Assembly: GCA_963771295.1 (NCBI GenBank)
Contig: CAVYTB010000005.1
Coordinates: 1-64,000, forward strand
DNA from: Acidiferrum sp963771295
GTDB taxonomy: Bacteria; Acidobacteriota; Terriglobia; Acidiferrales; UBA7541
DNA length: 64,000 bases
Direction: 5' to 3'
The position numbers were made by a program, and so were the translations under genes. This document shows, one piece after another, positions 7,335 through 15,875 of this stretch; position 1 is the stretch's first letter; every line of letters starts with the position of its first letter. The notes under the pieces were generated by a model. The model had not been told where the DNA came from. It ran no database searches and was given only the letters and a program-made list of their open reading frames with translations.

Positions 7335-7738
7335 CGGGCTATCTGCTTGATACCAACATGGTCTCGGATCTGGTTCGCAATCCACAGGGCACTATTGCGC
7401 AGCGCATCAGGAAGGTGGGTGAAACAAAAGTCTGCACCAGCATCATTGTGGCCTCAGAGCTCCGCTATGGTGCAGAGAAGAAGGGGTCGCAGCGGCTCAC
7501 GACACAACTCGAAGTGGTGCTGGGGGCTCTGAAGGTTCTTCCTTTCGATTCGCCCGCAGATGTTACGTACGGCCGGGTTCGAGCACAGCTTGAGCGGGTC
7601 GGCAAACCGATCGGCGGCAACGACCTGCTCATCGCTGCTCATGCTCTTACGCTTGGTTATACCCTGGTCAGCGACAACACAAGGGAGTTTGCTCAGGTGC
7701 GAGGCCTACAACGAGAGAACTGGCTTCGTCCCTCTTAA
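7331..7738 (+). CDS. vapC: VapC/FitB-type PIN toxin
   Basis: A 135-aa PIN ribonuclease with all four acidic residues: Asp7 (YLLDTN), Glu43 (SELRYG), Asp98 (GGNDLLIAAHA) and Asp115 (VSDN). The closing REFAQVRGLQRENW is typical of FitB-like members. The gene is intact and coupled to vapB. It differs clearly from the other vapC at 4835, so the two modules arrived separately rather than by duplication. Confidence 0.92.
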   Translation: MTGYLLDTNMVSDLVRNPQGTIAQRIRKVGETKVCTSIIVASELRYGAEKKGSQRLTTQLEVVLGALKVLPFDSPADVTYGRVRAQLERVGKPIGGNDLLIAAHALTLGYTLVSDNTREFAQVRGLQRENWLRPS

Positions 7739-7982
7739 ATGGAAAATACTCTTCCTATCTAACTCTGTGCAGCGCAAGGGAATGTCAACGCGCCGCGAAG
7801 GTCAAGCACTTTGCGAGCCTGCTTGAGTCTGATCGAGGAGGCTCGCGGACGCACGCAATCGGCGATGAGCACCGCCAGCTTTATCAAAAAGTGACCGCGT
7901 ATGTTCGCTAGCGAAGCCCGTGCTACAGTGGATCGCCTCTCCTCACGAAGAAAATACTATGCATATAGCACCTTAAAGGCCC

Positions 7983-8029
7983 CTGATAAGGGCGAGGTCG
8001 GTGGTTCAAGTCCACCCAGGCCCACCATT
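7983..8029 (+). repeat. tRNA-Ile(GAU) 3'-half att repeat, copy 3
   Basis: Identical over 47 bp to 5544-5590, from the anticodon loop through ACCA and two following Ts. Flanks differ completely after that, so the repeat edge is sharp. A tyrosine-recombinase end lies 61 bp to the right in the minus orientation, as expected for an integrase beside its att site. Confidence 0.85.
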
Positions 8030-8065
8030 TATTTTCAGCAGGTTGCCGAGCTTCGTCGCACAAAT

Positions 8066-8089
8066 CCCAACCCACAACTGAACCCACGC
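8066..8089. repeat. CCAACCCACAAC tandem pair (candidate integrase arm site)
   Basis: CCAACCCACAAC (8067-8078) is followed at a 12-bp period by TGAACCCACGCT. The same 12-mer occurs, again tandem at 12 bp, at 9602-9625. This pair lies between the att copy at 7983-8027 and the integrase stop codon at 8091. Confidence 0.4.
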
Positions 8090-8090
8090 T

Positions 8091-8390
8091 TTATTGCACC
8101 AATTGCGTAGCCACTCCGAGCGCCGTTAGATATTCCCCCTGTGCCGCGCGTGTTTCATCGCCGTCGTCCTGGGTATACAGGTCGAGCGTTGTCTGAATCT
8201 TCGCGTGACGCAGGATGCCCTGCACGTCTTGGGTTCGACTTTCGCCTCGTTCACCAGCCAGTTGCTAAGTGAGTGGCGAAGATTGTGAAGTCCAAACCTT
8301 TGACCGTCCTCGATATCCACTCCGTTCTTCTTTGCCGCCGGCCTCAGTTGATCGGCGACGAAAATAGACGCGGATAGGGAAACGAAGTTG
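8091..8390 (-). pseudogene. Tyrosine recombinase (phage-type integrase) C-terminal remnant
   Basis: One frame reads SIFVADQLRPAAKKNGVDIE and FGLHNLRHSLSNWLVNEAKV, containing the box-II HxxR of tyrosine recombinases. A one-base deletion near 8225 then shifts to VQGILRHAKIQTTLDLYTQ, which holds the conserved His and catalytic Tyr, and ends ATQLVQ with TAA at 8091-8093. Only about the last 100 residues remain, so it is inactive. It lies beside the tRNA-Ile att copy. Confidence 0.78.
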
Positions 8391-8440
8391 CCAGGGCTCA
8401 GAGATCAGGAAACAGAAATCGGGAACTCCAAAATTCACAC

Positions 8441-8483
8441 TTGACATCGACGGATAATCCACTACCATACGGTTGTGGATAAG
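8441..8483 (+). promoter_or_regulatory. Promoter and operator-like palindrome of the arsR-type gene
   Basis: TTGACA (8441-8446) and TACCAT (8463-8468) are spaced 16 bp, placing the start of transcription at or next to the GTG start codon (8475). An imperfect inverted repeat ATAATCCAC ... GTGGATAAG (8454-8462 and 8475-8483) covers the -10 region and start codon, fitting autorepression. The mRNA would be nearly leaderless; no ribosome site is seen. Confidence 0.45.
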
Positions 8484-8822
8484 CTAGACACAACATTTGC
8501 GGCTCTGTCTGATCCAACCCGCCGGGCGATGATCGAACGACTCTCCCATGGGCCTGCCTCTGTGCATGGATTGACGGAACCGTTTGCCCTCTCGCAGCAG
8601 ATGATTTCAAAACATATTGCCTACCTGGTGCGGGCGCGGATTGTGATCAAGAGGAAGCGTGGAAGAGAGAGCGTGTGCACGCTTAGGCCAGAGGCGATAA
8701 AGACAGTCAGCGACTGGGCGATTAGCTATCGCCGATTCTGGGAAGAGAGTTTCGACAAGTTGGATGTGGTTGTGAATCAAATGAAAAAAGCGGAGGTCAG
8801 AGATGACAAAAAACACGGTTAA
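8475..8822 (+). CDS. ArsR-family winged-helix regulator
   Basis: A 115-aa regulator with the ArsR helix-turn-helix: FAALSDPTRRAMIERLSHG, then LSQQMISKHIAYLVRARIV. No metal-binding ELCVCDL motif is present, so it belongs to the group paired with SRPBCC proteins rather than metal sensors. GTG start. Its end overlaps the SRPBCC gene by 20 bp. It is expected to repress its own two-gene operon through the palindrome over its start. Confidence 0.88.
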   Translation: MDKLDTTFAALSDPTRRAMIERLSHGPASVHGLTEPFALSQQMISKHIAYLVRARIVIKRKRGRESVCTLRPEAIKTVSDWAISYRRFWEESFDKLDVVVNQMKKAEVRDDKKHG

Positions 8823-9312
8823 CGAGGCAGAGCGGATGGTTATCACTAGAGTCTTTGATGCCCCACGCGCATTGGTTTGGGAGGCGTGGACAAACCCGAA
8901 ATATGTGATGCAGTGGTGGGGGCCGAAGGGTTTTACCGCGCCTTTTTGCGAGATGGATTTTCGCGTGGGAGGAAAATTTCTCTGCTGCATGAGAACGCCG
9001 GATGGGCAGGAGTTCTGGAATGCTGGGGAATACCACGAGATTGTTCTGCACGAGAAGATCGTTTCCTCCATGTACTTTCCCGACTCGAAGGGAAACAAGG
9101 TTGAGCCTGAGCACTATGGAATAGAACATCAAGCCATAGACGATGCGCACGACGTGGTTATTTTTGAGGATTTTGGAAACGACCAGACGAAACTCACCCT
9201 CATTGGAAATGAAACCATGGAAAACGCAAAAAACAGCAGGCAAGTAGAGGGCTGGAATCAGATTCTCGAAAAAGTTGCCGCAGTTATTGCGGGGCTAGCG
9301 CAGGCGAAATAA
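8803..9312 (+). CDS. SRPBCC/AHSA1-domain protein
   Basis: A 169-aa START-like fold with the AHSA1 signature ITRVFDAPRALVWEAWTNP, WWGPKGFTAPFCEMDFRVGG and a closing helix GWNQILEKVAAVIA. Such proteins bind hydrophobic ligands; in ArsR-coupled pairs their substrate is generally unknown. It overlaps the regulator's reading frame, so translation is coupled. The gene is intact despite lying in a decayed accessory zone. Confidence 0.88.
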   Translation: MTKNTVNEAERMVITRVFDAPRALVWEAWTNPKYVMQWWGPKGFTAPFCEMDFRVGGKFLCCMRTPDGQEFWNAGEYHEIVLHEKIVSSMYFPDSKGNKVEPEHYGIEHQAIDDAHDVVIFEDFGNDQTKLTLIGNETMENAKNSRQVEGWNQILEKVAAVIAGLAQAK

Positions 9313-9925
9313 AAGTTGAAGTTTTGATGATCATCATGCGCGAGATACGGCTAGGGCTTGCGGCGGAGGCTTGGTTAGAACGGGCTTTTCGCCGCTTGGC
9401 CGAATAGTCACATTTCCGGCTAAGTGACCCTTGGCTCAACTGTTGCCTTCAGGCCAATGCGTTCAGCGACCAATGTTTACCGAACTCAACATTAGTCCTG
9501 TGAAACTCCGTTGTGGCCACCGAACTATCGACTTCTTTTTGTTGGCCAGAAACGCGGTTCTGGGCAGCGAAGGCGGGGCTGCTCCAGAGCCTGTGGACTT
9601 TCCAACCCACAACCCAACCCACAATATGCAATGGCTTGTACGGCTTCCGCGTAGCTTGGCAGTCCCCGCGGTCTTGTAGGTTGTTGAGGCTCAGGGGCTT
9701 CTCGAAAACCAACGGTCGGTAATCGGTCGCGTCATCCGGCGCGCCAGAGCGCAACAGGCGAACAAAGCAGACAAGTAACTGACACTCCAAAGTTGCACAA
9801 ATGCCGCTGTCTTCGTAGCGATTGTGGTCCGGTAGGAGACTTTCAGGTATCCCGTTTATCCAAGACTTGAGTCCCGCTTCGCTCTAGTTTTATAAGTAGA
9901 TATACTCAAGTCGGATAGCTAGCCT
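9313..9925. other. Intergenic, no gene recognised; CCAACCCACAA tandem
   Basis: About 610 bp. A minus-strand ORF (9449-9790) shows no family resemblance. The visible structure is the tandem CCAACCCACAAC/CCAACCCACAAT at 9602-9625, matching the pair beside the integrase at 8066-8089, which suggests the end of another lost element. Confidence 0.45.
9602..9625. repeat. Second CCAACCCACAA tandem pair
   Basis: Two copies with an exact 12-bp period (starts 9602 and 9614). The first 12-mer is identical to that at 8067-8078. Candidate arm-type recombinase sites; no att core is recognised next to it. Confidence 0.35.
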
Positions 9926-10293
9926 ATGTCCACAGTCGCATTTGTACTTTTTCTAATACCGAGTGCCCTGCGAAGATTTATTCACGGGGTAGGTGACGCG
10001 CAAACGACGCGATGGAGGTCATATTCCGGGGCCGGTGCATTGTTGCTGGCTAGCCTAGCAACCTTGCTGGAGTTAAGTTTCTTTTTCTCATGGTTTCACA
10101 ATGGTGGTAGCCCGCATGGAATGTCACCGTCCCGGGAATCTGGAAGTTTGTTGGTCGCATTGCCTTCTGGATGTTCGTGGCGAGTATCACTCTAGCTTTC
10201 TTCGGAAAGGGAAGATGGAGGATTTTGATTTCCGCATGGGTGCTGTCTCTCTGTCTTGTTGTGTCGCTAATTTTCGCGCTTGAGATGGACTGA
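9926..10293 (+). pseudogene. Frameshifted small membrane protein
   Basis: The first frame gives a membrane protein start (MSTVAFVLFLIPSALRRF, then LLLASLATLLELSFFFSWF). A -1 shift near 10110-10120 is needed to reach the next frame, which continues plausibly as GIWKFVGRIAFWMFVASITL and LISAWVLSLCLVVSLIFAL to TGA at 10291. Joined, it is about 120 aa with four hydrophobic segments. I do not recognise the family. Confidence 0.5.
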
Positions 10294-10624
10294 GCTTCGA
10301 CGACCTCTAGAACCAGGGTGGCGAGAGCTCTCCAATTTGCGGAATTCCTACAACGATCTGGGACAGCGGAAGAGTTCTAAGATCTTCAACCAGGGCCCAC
10401 CATTTTCCATTAAAAAATCGATCCGCTCCTAAAAAGTTCGGCCCACCATGCAGGCCGGATTTATTGCACGAACATTCTGAAGTCCAAAACCTCTAGCCCG
10501 TGTTGATTTACCGCATCGTAGCGCCTTTTAGTCTTCATCGGATGGTCGTAATTCTGGAACGGTGATCGTCATGCTAGAGTGGCCGGGCCATTGACTGCAC
10601 AATCCATTCTGAGGCGAAATCGAA
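10294..10624. other. Intergenic with two short att-like cores
   Basis: TTCAACCAGGGCCCACCATT (10385-10404) and TTCGGCCCACCATGC (10437-10451) share the GGCCCACCAT end of the tRNA-Ile repeats but nothing more, so they may be heavily decayed scars or chance. No coding frame is recognised. The mgtE leader falls in the last part; no riboswitch is claimed. Confidence 0.4.
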
Positions 10625-11935
10625 ATGACCACCCAACTTGCGACTGCAACGGATCAACTCTGGGATCGCTGGCCGTACTTGTCCCACGAGCAGCGTTTGA
10701 AGCAGTTTCGCGAATTACATACTGGCGAGAAGGCGGATTTCTTCCTCGCGCTCAGCGCGCATGACCAAAGCTTCCTAGTGCTGGGCCTGCCTAAGGAGCA
10801 GCGGCACGTGTGGATTCGCCTGCTCCCGCCGGACGATGCGGCGGACGTTATCCAGCAAGCCGGCTCCGAATGGCGCGAAGAATTACTGGCCCTGCTGGAC
10901 GAGCCGACACGGAAAGAAGTAATTGCCCTGCTCGCCTACAAAGAGGATGAAGCCGGCGGCCTGATGAATCCGCGATTCGCGCGATTGCGCCCTGACACAA
11001 CTGTCGATGTGGCGATCTCTTATTTGCGGAGAGAGGCGCCGAGTGTTGTGCAAATGTATTACGCGTATGTGCTGGATCAGGAGCAGCACCTGCTCGGCGT
11101 GGTGTCGCTGCGCCAGCTGTTTAGGGCCGATGCAGGCAAACTCGTGCAGGAGGTGATGACGACGAAAGACCTAGTCTCGGTTACACCGGAGACGGACGAG
11201 AAGGAAGTTTCCCGGGTGGTGCGCGAGAGCCGATTGCTGGCTGTTCCGGTGCTCGATGCGGATCGCCGCATGGCGGGCATTGTGACCGTGGACGACATTG
11301 TGGACGTAGTCGAAGAACAGGCGAGCCGCGACATCCAGAACATCGGCGGTATGGAGGCACTCGATACTCCGTACATGCACACGTCACTGCTGGAGATGGT
11401 GCGGAAGCGCGCGGGATGGCTGGCGATCCTGTTTGTAGGAGAAATGTTCACGGCAACGGCGATGGGTTTCTTTGAAGCAGAGATCGCCAAAGCGGTCGTC
11501 CTGGCCCTGTTTCTGCCACTGATTATCAGCAGCGGAGGGAATTCCGGATCGCAGGCGACTTCCCTGATTATTCAGGCCATGGCGCTGGGCGATGTGAAGG
11601 TGCGCGACTGGTTTCGAGTTATCCGCAGGGAGCTGATTTCCGGTCTCGCACTGGGCGTAATTCTCGGCACCATCGGACTCACACGCATTTTCGTCTGGCA
11701 GAAACTCTTCGGAACTTATGGCGGACAAACGCCGATACTGGCGCTGACAATTTTCTGCGCGCTGATTGGCGTAGTTGCTTTCGGAACAATCGCCGGGTCG
11801 ATGCTGCCTTTCATTCTGCGCCGACTCGGCCTTAATCCAGCAAGCGCGTCGGCTCCGTTCGTGGCCACCCTGGTGGACGTGACCGGACTGGTCATTTACT
11901 TCACGATCGCGCGTTTCATCATGCTGAAATCCTGA
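10625..11935 (+). CDS. mgtE: MgtE-family magnesium transporter
   Basis: A 436-aa inner-membrane Mg2+ channel. The N-terminal helical MgtE domain (about 20-125, including DAADVIQQAG and YKEDEAGGLMNP) is followed by two CBS domains (about 135-250) that sense Mg2+, a plug helix, and five membrane segments from about 270. The conserved pore region GGNSGSQATSLIIQAMALG is present. Length is normal. It marks the return to ordinary chromosomal content after the accessory zone. Confidence 0.95.
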   Translation: MTTQLATATDQLWDRWPYLSHEQRLKQFRELHTGEKADFFLALSAHDQSFLVLGLPKEQRHVWIRLLPPDDAADVIQQAGSEWREELLALLDEPTRKEVIALLAYKEDEAGGLMNPRFARLRPDTTVDVAISYLRREAPSVVQMYYAYVLDQEQHLLGVVSLRQLFRADAGKLVQEVMTTKDLVSVTPETDEKEVSRVVRESRLLAVPVLDADRRMAGIVTVDDIVDVVEEQASRDIQNIGGMEALDTPYMHTSLLEMVRKRAGWLAILFVGEMFTATAMGFFEAEIAKAVVLALFLPLIISSGGNSGSQATSLIIQAMALGDVKVRDWFRVIRRELISGLALGVILGTIGLTRIFVWQKLFGTYGGQTPILALTIFCALIGVVAFGTIAGSMLPFILRRLGLNPASASAPFVATLVDVTGLVIYFTIARFIMLKS

Positions 11936-11965
11936 AGCGATTTCCGACCGTACTGTTAGCCGCGA

Positions 11966-12679
11966 TTACCAACCCATTTGGTCCATGCGCCTCAGGATAA
12001 TCGCGCTGTAGTTATTCATGCGCTCGGGCCGCCGCTTCAGGGGAGCCGGCAAAATTGCAGCGAGCCGCGCCGATTGTTGCCGGCCAATATTACGCGGCGC
12101 GATTTCGTAGTAGTGACGGCAAGCCGACTCCGCACCATAGATGCCAGGTCCCCACTCGACCACGTTGAGGTATATCTCCAGAATGCGCTGTTTGCCGAGG
12201 AAGAGTTCCGCCACCGGCACCAGTGTTGCCTCCGCGCCTTTGCGCAGGAAAGAGCGGCCCGTTCCGAAGAATAGGTTTTTTACGAGTTGCTGCGTAATGG
12301 TGGAAGCTCCGCGAGTGCGCTCGCCTTCCAAATCGTCTTCCGCGGCGATTTGGATTTGCTGCCAGTCGAATCCATGGTGATGGTAGAAGTTGGTGTCCTC
12401 TGCGGCGATTACGGCATGCTGCAGGTCGAGCGAAATTTGATTGAGTGGAATGAAGGTATAGCGTTCGCGATATGGCTTGCTGTGAACCCACGCCTGCACG
12501 CGGCGTTGCATGTGCACGGCGGTTGTCGGCGGGTCGACCCACCTTGCGGCCACCAGGGTTAGCGCGGCAAGCAACCACAGAAGCGCCAGGCCGATGGCCA
12601 GCCACTGAAGAACCGTGCGGAGCAAACCCTTCCGAGGCTGAGGCAGGGTCTTGGTGTTTGTATCCGGCGGCGCAGTCAC
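11966..12679 (-). CDS. mtgA: Monofunctional peptidoglycan glycosyltransferase
   Basis: A 237-aa GT51 enzyme that polymerises lipid II into glycan strands at the membrane. One N-terminal membrane anchor (about 22-48), then the GT51 motifs EDTNFYHHHGFDW with the catalytic Glu, RGASTITQQLVKNLF, and ILEIYLNVVEWGPGIYG. No transpeptidase domain follows, which defines MtgA. Convergent with mgtE and divergent from the DUF1801 gene. Confidence 0.94.
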   Translation of the reverse strand: MTAPPDTNTKTLPQPRKGLLRTVLQWLAIGLALLWLLAALTLVAARWVDPPTTAVHMQRRVQAWVHSKPYRERYTFIPLNQISLDLQHAVIAAEDTNFYHHHGFDWQQIQIAAEDDLEGERTRGASTITQQLVKNLFFGTGRSFLRKGAEATLVPVAELFLGKQRILEIYLNVVEWGPGIYGAESACRHYYEIAPRNIGRQQSARLAAILPAPLKRRPERMNNYSAIILRRMDQMGW

Positions 12680-12777
12680 AGTTCAGAATATCAGTTCGAT
12701 ATGTCGCGCAGCTATTGCGCCGGTATAGTAGCCAAACGAAGTATACGGTCATCGCAGGACGGCTGGAAGGAGCAGGG

Positions 12778-13179
12778 ATGAAAGCGGAATTGCTGCGATT
12801 CAACGGCGCTCTTGAGCGGGACCCCTCGATCGAGAAGTGGATGAAACAGCATGCAGGTGAATTGGGAGCCATCGCGCGCCAGTGGTTCGAGGTGATGCGA
12901 AGCTGCGACGACGAAGTGCGGGAGCTTTTGCATGACGGCTGCCCGGTCGCTTGCTTGGGAGATGCGCCGTTTGGCTACGTGAACGTATTCACCTCGCACG
13001 TCAACGTGGGGTTCTTTCACGGCGCTGCACTGCCGGATCCGGCTGGCTTGTTGCATGGCGGCGGCAAGTTCATGCGTCATGTGAAGCTGAAACCGGGAAC
13101 GGCCACAAACGCCGAGGCGTTAAGCAGGCTGATCGAAATGGCATACTCGGACATAAAGACGCGCGTCGAAAACGGCTAG
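12778..13179 (+). CDS. DUF1801-type protein
   Basis: A 133-aa protein starting at an ATG with GGAAGGAG eleven bases upstream. It has the compact DUF1801 pattern: WFEVMRSCDDEVRELLHDG, then GYVNVFTSHVNVGFFHGAAL and the closing GGGKFMRHVKLKPG. Family members bind small ligands or act in stress responses, but no biochemical role is established. A longer upstream reading frame is rejected because it overlaps mtgA antisense. Confidence 0.75.
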   Translation: MKAELLRFNGALERDPSIEKWMKQHAGELGAIARQWFEVMRSCDDEVRELLHDGCPVACLGDAPFGYVNVFTSHVNVGFFHGAALPDPAGLLHGGGKFMRHVKLKPGTATNAEALSRLIEMAYSDIKTRVENG

Positions 13180-13414
13180 CTATTCCATGTTTTCGCGCTG
13201 CGGTTTCGCGGCAAATGCGAAGCGAAACTGTACTTCACTGTCCTTAAGTCCACTCAACACTGGCCTTCGCGAACGAATAAATCGACCTGAAGCATGTTTC
13301 CATGAAAGAAGTCCGGGATTGTGTGCTTCGTCATGTCGAAGATCTTCAATTCCTGGTGGCACCGGTCAATTGATGTGATGCGAGCACAGGAACTTCTTTT
13401 GGGAGGATTCCGTC

Positions 13415-14407
13415 ATGCGCAAATTGTTCTCGATGCGAGCTTTGCTTCTGGCGCTGCTTGTTTTTCTAGCGCCTGCTGCTTCGCGAGCCCAGGTTTCCGT
13501 GGGTGTGTCTGTGCACGTGGGACCGCCGGCTCTGCCGGTCTACGAGCAGCCACCTTGTCCTGTTGAGGGTTACTTGTGGACGCCGGGGTATTGGGCTTAC
13601 GGCCATCATGGATATTACTGGGTGCCGGGAGTCTGGGTGTCACCGCCGCGCGTTGGAGTGCTGTGGACGCCGGCATATTGGGGCTGGAATGAAGGCGTGT
13701 ATGTGTTCCATGCCGGGTATTGGGGTCCGCATATCGGTTTCTATGGCGGGGTGAACTACGGCTTCGGATATAACGGCGTTGGGTTCGTAGGCGGCGAATG
13801 GCGCGGTGGACGGTTCGCATACAATACGGCGGTTGTGAACGTGAACACCACGGTGATCCATAACACGTACATCAACAAGACCGTGATCGTAAACAACCGG
13901 ACGGTAAACCGCACCAGCTTCAACGGAGGCCCAGGCGGAATCGCTGCGCGGCCGACTCATGGTGAAATGTCAGCCAGTAGCGAGTCGCACATTCGGCCGA
14001 CGGAAGCGCAGGCTTCGCACGAACATCTAGCGAGCACGAACCACGGGAATTTCGCGTCCGAAAATCACGGTAAGCCGGCAACAGCGGCAATGAGCAGAGT
14101 CAACATGCGCGAAGCGAACCAGCAGGCGCGCATCGCTAAGGGCGCGAGCTCGGGGCAACTGACTCCCCGTGAGACCAGCCACCTGGAAAACCGAGAGGCA
14201 AACATCAACCACGAAGTGCACAATGATCGCGCGGCCAACGGCGGCAGACTCACGCAGCAGGAGCGCGCTCAGGTCAATCATCAGCAGAACCATGCGAGCA
14301 AGCAGATTTACGACGACAAGCACAACGCCAAGACCGATCACGCGGTGCAACAACACAACGCCGCCCCTAAACCAGAGCATGCACAAAGTGAGCATCCACA
14401 CCATTGA
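13415..14407 (+). CDS. Exported YXWGXW-repeat protein
   Basis: A 330-aa secreted or outer-membrane-associated protein. Signal peptide about 1-26 (ending ASRAQ). Residues 45-110 carry repeated aromatic-Gly units (GYLWTPGYWAYG, YYWVPGVW, LWTPAYWGW), then a glycine-rich segment and an Asn/Thr stretch with NTTVIHNTYINKTV-type beta repeats. The C-terminal half is His/Asn/Gln/Ala-rich and disordered, ending HSEHPHH-like. Function is unknown; the family is common in Acidobacteriota and Proteobacteria. GGGAGG ribosome site present. Confidence 0.85.
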   Translation: MRKLFSMRALLLALLVFLAPAASRAQVSVGVSVHVGPPALPVYEQPPCPVEGYLWTPGYWAYGHHGYYWVPGVWVSPPRVGVLWTPAYWGWNEGVYVFHAGYWGPHIGFYGGVNYGFGYNGVGFVGGEWRGGRFAYNTAVVNVNTTVIHNTYINKTVIVNNRTVNRTSFNGGPGGIAARPTHGEMSASSESHIRPTEAQASHEHLASTNHGNFASENHGKPATAAMSRVNMREANQQARIAKGASSGQLTPRETSHLENREANINHEVHNDRAANGGRLTQQERAQVNHQQNHASKQIYDDKHNAKTDHAVQQHNAAPKPEHAQSEHPHH

Positions 14408-14446
14408 TTGGCGGAGCGGCCAGGCCAAAAGTCCGCTGGAGCGTCC

Positions 14447-15745
14447 ATGAGCTTTCTAACGAGGGCCACGGTTGCTACTTTCTTCGTGTTCGCCCTGTTT
14501 TCCGCGGCGCAAGCGCAGGCACCGGTGCAAACGTCGACCCAGGCGACGGCACGGCAGTCGGACAACGACGTTTATTCTGTTCGCGAGTCCGCCACCGCTG
14601 GAGATGCGCAGGCTCAGTTCGCCCTCGGGAACTATTACTTTAGCGGCGTTGGCGTTCCTCAAGACTACCGTCAGGCGCTCCTCTGGTTTACCAACTCCGC
14701 GAACCAGGACTTTGCTCCCGCTCAAAATCAACCGGGCTACATGTACCAACACAAGTTTGGCGTGCCGAGGGATTACAAGCGAGCCGTGGCCTACTATCGT
14801 TCCGCAGCGAAGCACGGCTATGCTCTGGGGCAATACAATATGGGCGGCATGTTCGAGGATGGGCTTGGCGTCAAGCGTGACTACAAACAGGCTTTTGATT
14901 GGTACCGCAAAGCGGCGGAGCAAGATCTGCCGCAGGCGGAAAAGCAAGTCGGCTCCTTTTACCAGTGCGGATATGGAGTGAAGCAGGACTATGCTCAAGC
15001 GCATGCCTGGTATCTCCGCGCCGCGGGACACGGCAACTCCGACGCCGAAAACGAGTTGGGCTTCTTCGCTGAAGAAGGATGGGGCCAGCCGCAGAATTAC
15101 CCCGAGGCTCTTGCCTGGTTTCAAAAAGCCGCGGGACATGGAAGCAACGACGCCGAGGAAAACATCGGCTAGATATTTCAAAATGGCCTCGGCGTGCAAA
15201 CCGATTATGCCAAGGCCATGTCTTGGTTCGTCGAAGCTGCGGCGCGCGGCAACAGCAACGCAGAAAATCAGATTGGTTGGATGTATCAGTTCGGCCAGGG
15301 CGTAAAGCCCGACGACGCCAGAGCCGTCACTTGGTACCGCATGTCGGCCGATCTGGGAAATCGGCGTGGCGCCATCAACCTCGACGCTTTCAAAAATGTG
15401 CTCGAGATTCGCGGCCCGGAAAATTGGGATGCCGCCAACACCGCCGTCACCGATGCTGCCATCGCCCGTGCTCAGCGCTGGGCCAACGTCCAGGACCTTG
15501 AGCGCCGCATTGCCGGATTGGAAGGCGACGCACAAGACCAAGACGATCTTGCCAACCAACTCGAACATACCGGCAAAGGCAAAAACGACGCCATCACCAA
15601 GCTTTTCAATGCGGCCGGCAGCGTCCCCGCCGTCAAGTACCATGCCGAGGCGGCAAAGTATCGCGCCGAAGCAGCGCGCCTGCGCGAAGAACTGGCCGAA
15701 CTCGAAAACCAACCGCAACCGGCGATCAACATTCCCACTCTCTAA
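14447..15745 (+). pseudogene. SEL1-repeat exported protein with an in-frame amber codon
   Basis: MSFLTRATVATFFVFALFSA is a signal peptide preceded by GGAG; an upstream TTG (14408) is less likely. SEL1 repeats of about 36 aa follow. At 15170-15172 a TAG falls where other repeats have an aromatic residue (compare GWMYQFGQGV with G-stop-IFQNGLGV), so the first product is 241 aa. The same frame continues without interruption for 190 codons with two more repeats and a coiled coil (ERRIAGLEGDAQDQDDL), ending at 15745. It is either a nonsense mutation or read-through; I favour mutation. Confidence 0.8.
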
Positions 15746-15875
15746 CGTCTTTCTTCCCGTATGGCCAGCGTGTAACAATCCGGGCATCTTTTTGACCGGC
15801 AAAAAAACTGGACGAGGTGCTGCCTCTTCCTACCGACTTGCATTATCATTTCTCCTTTCTCAGGGGACCACAAAT

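Larger units (their letters stand above)
5544..8029. mobile_element. Candidate att-bounded island remnant with HicAB and VapBC
   Basis: Perfect 47-bp direct repeats of a tRNA-Ile 3' half bound 2.4 kb that contain a HicB/HicA-like pair, a complete VapBC and two non-coding gaps, but no integrase. A frameshifted tyrosine recombinase end lies 61 bp outside the right repeat. The layout fits a degraded integrative element, or the chromosomal segment between two successive insertions at the same tRNA gene. Repeats are seen directly; the element's history is inference. Confidence 0.5.

Noticed and set aside
7739..7982. Possible coding remnant (LIEEARGRTQS-like) between VapC and the att copy
   Set aside because: Resemblance to DUF1016-type proteins covers only a dozen residues and the frame closes at once.
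9449..9790. Minus-strand ORF of 113 codons
   Set aside because: No recognisable family; it lies over candidate recombinase arm repeats, and composition looks non-coding.
10385..10451. Two more tRNA-Ile att copies
   Set aside because: Only about 10-13 bases of the repeat end are shared; kept as a note in the intergenic entry, not as features.
14456..15802. 448-codon minus-strand ORF opposite the SEL1 gene
   Set aside because: It mirrors the SEL1 frame, has no family resemblance and no ribosome site; a shadow of GC-rich codon use.
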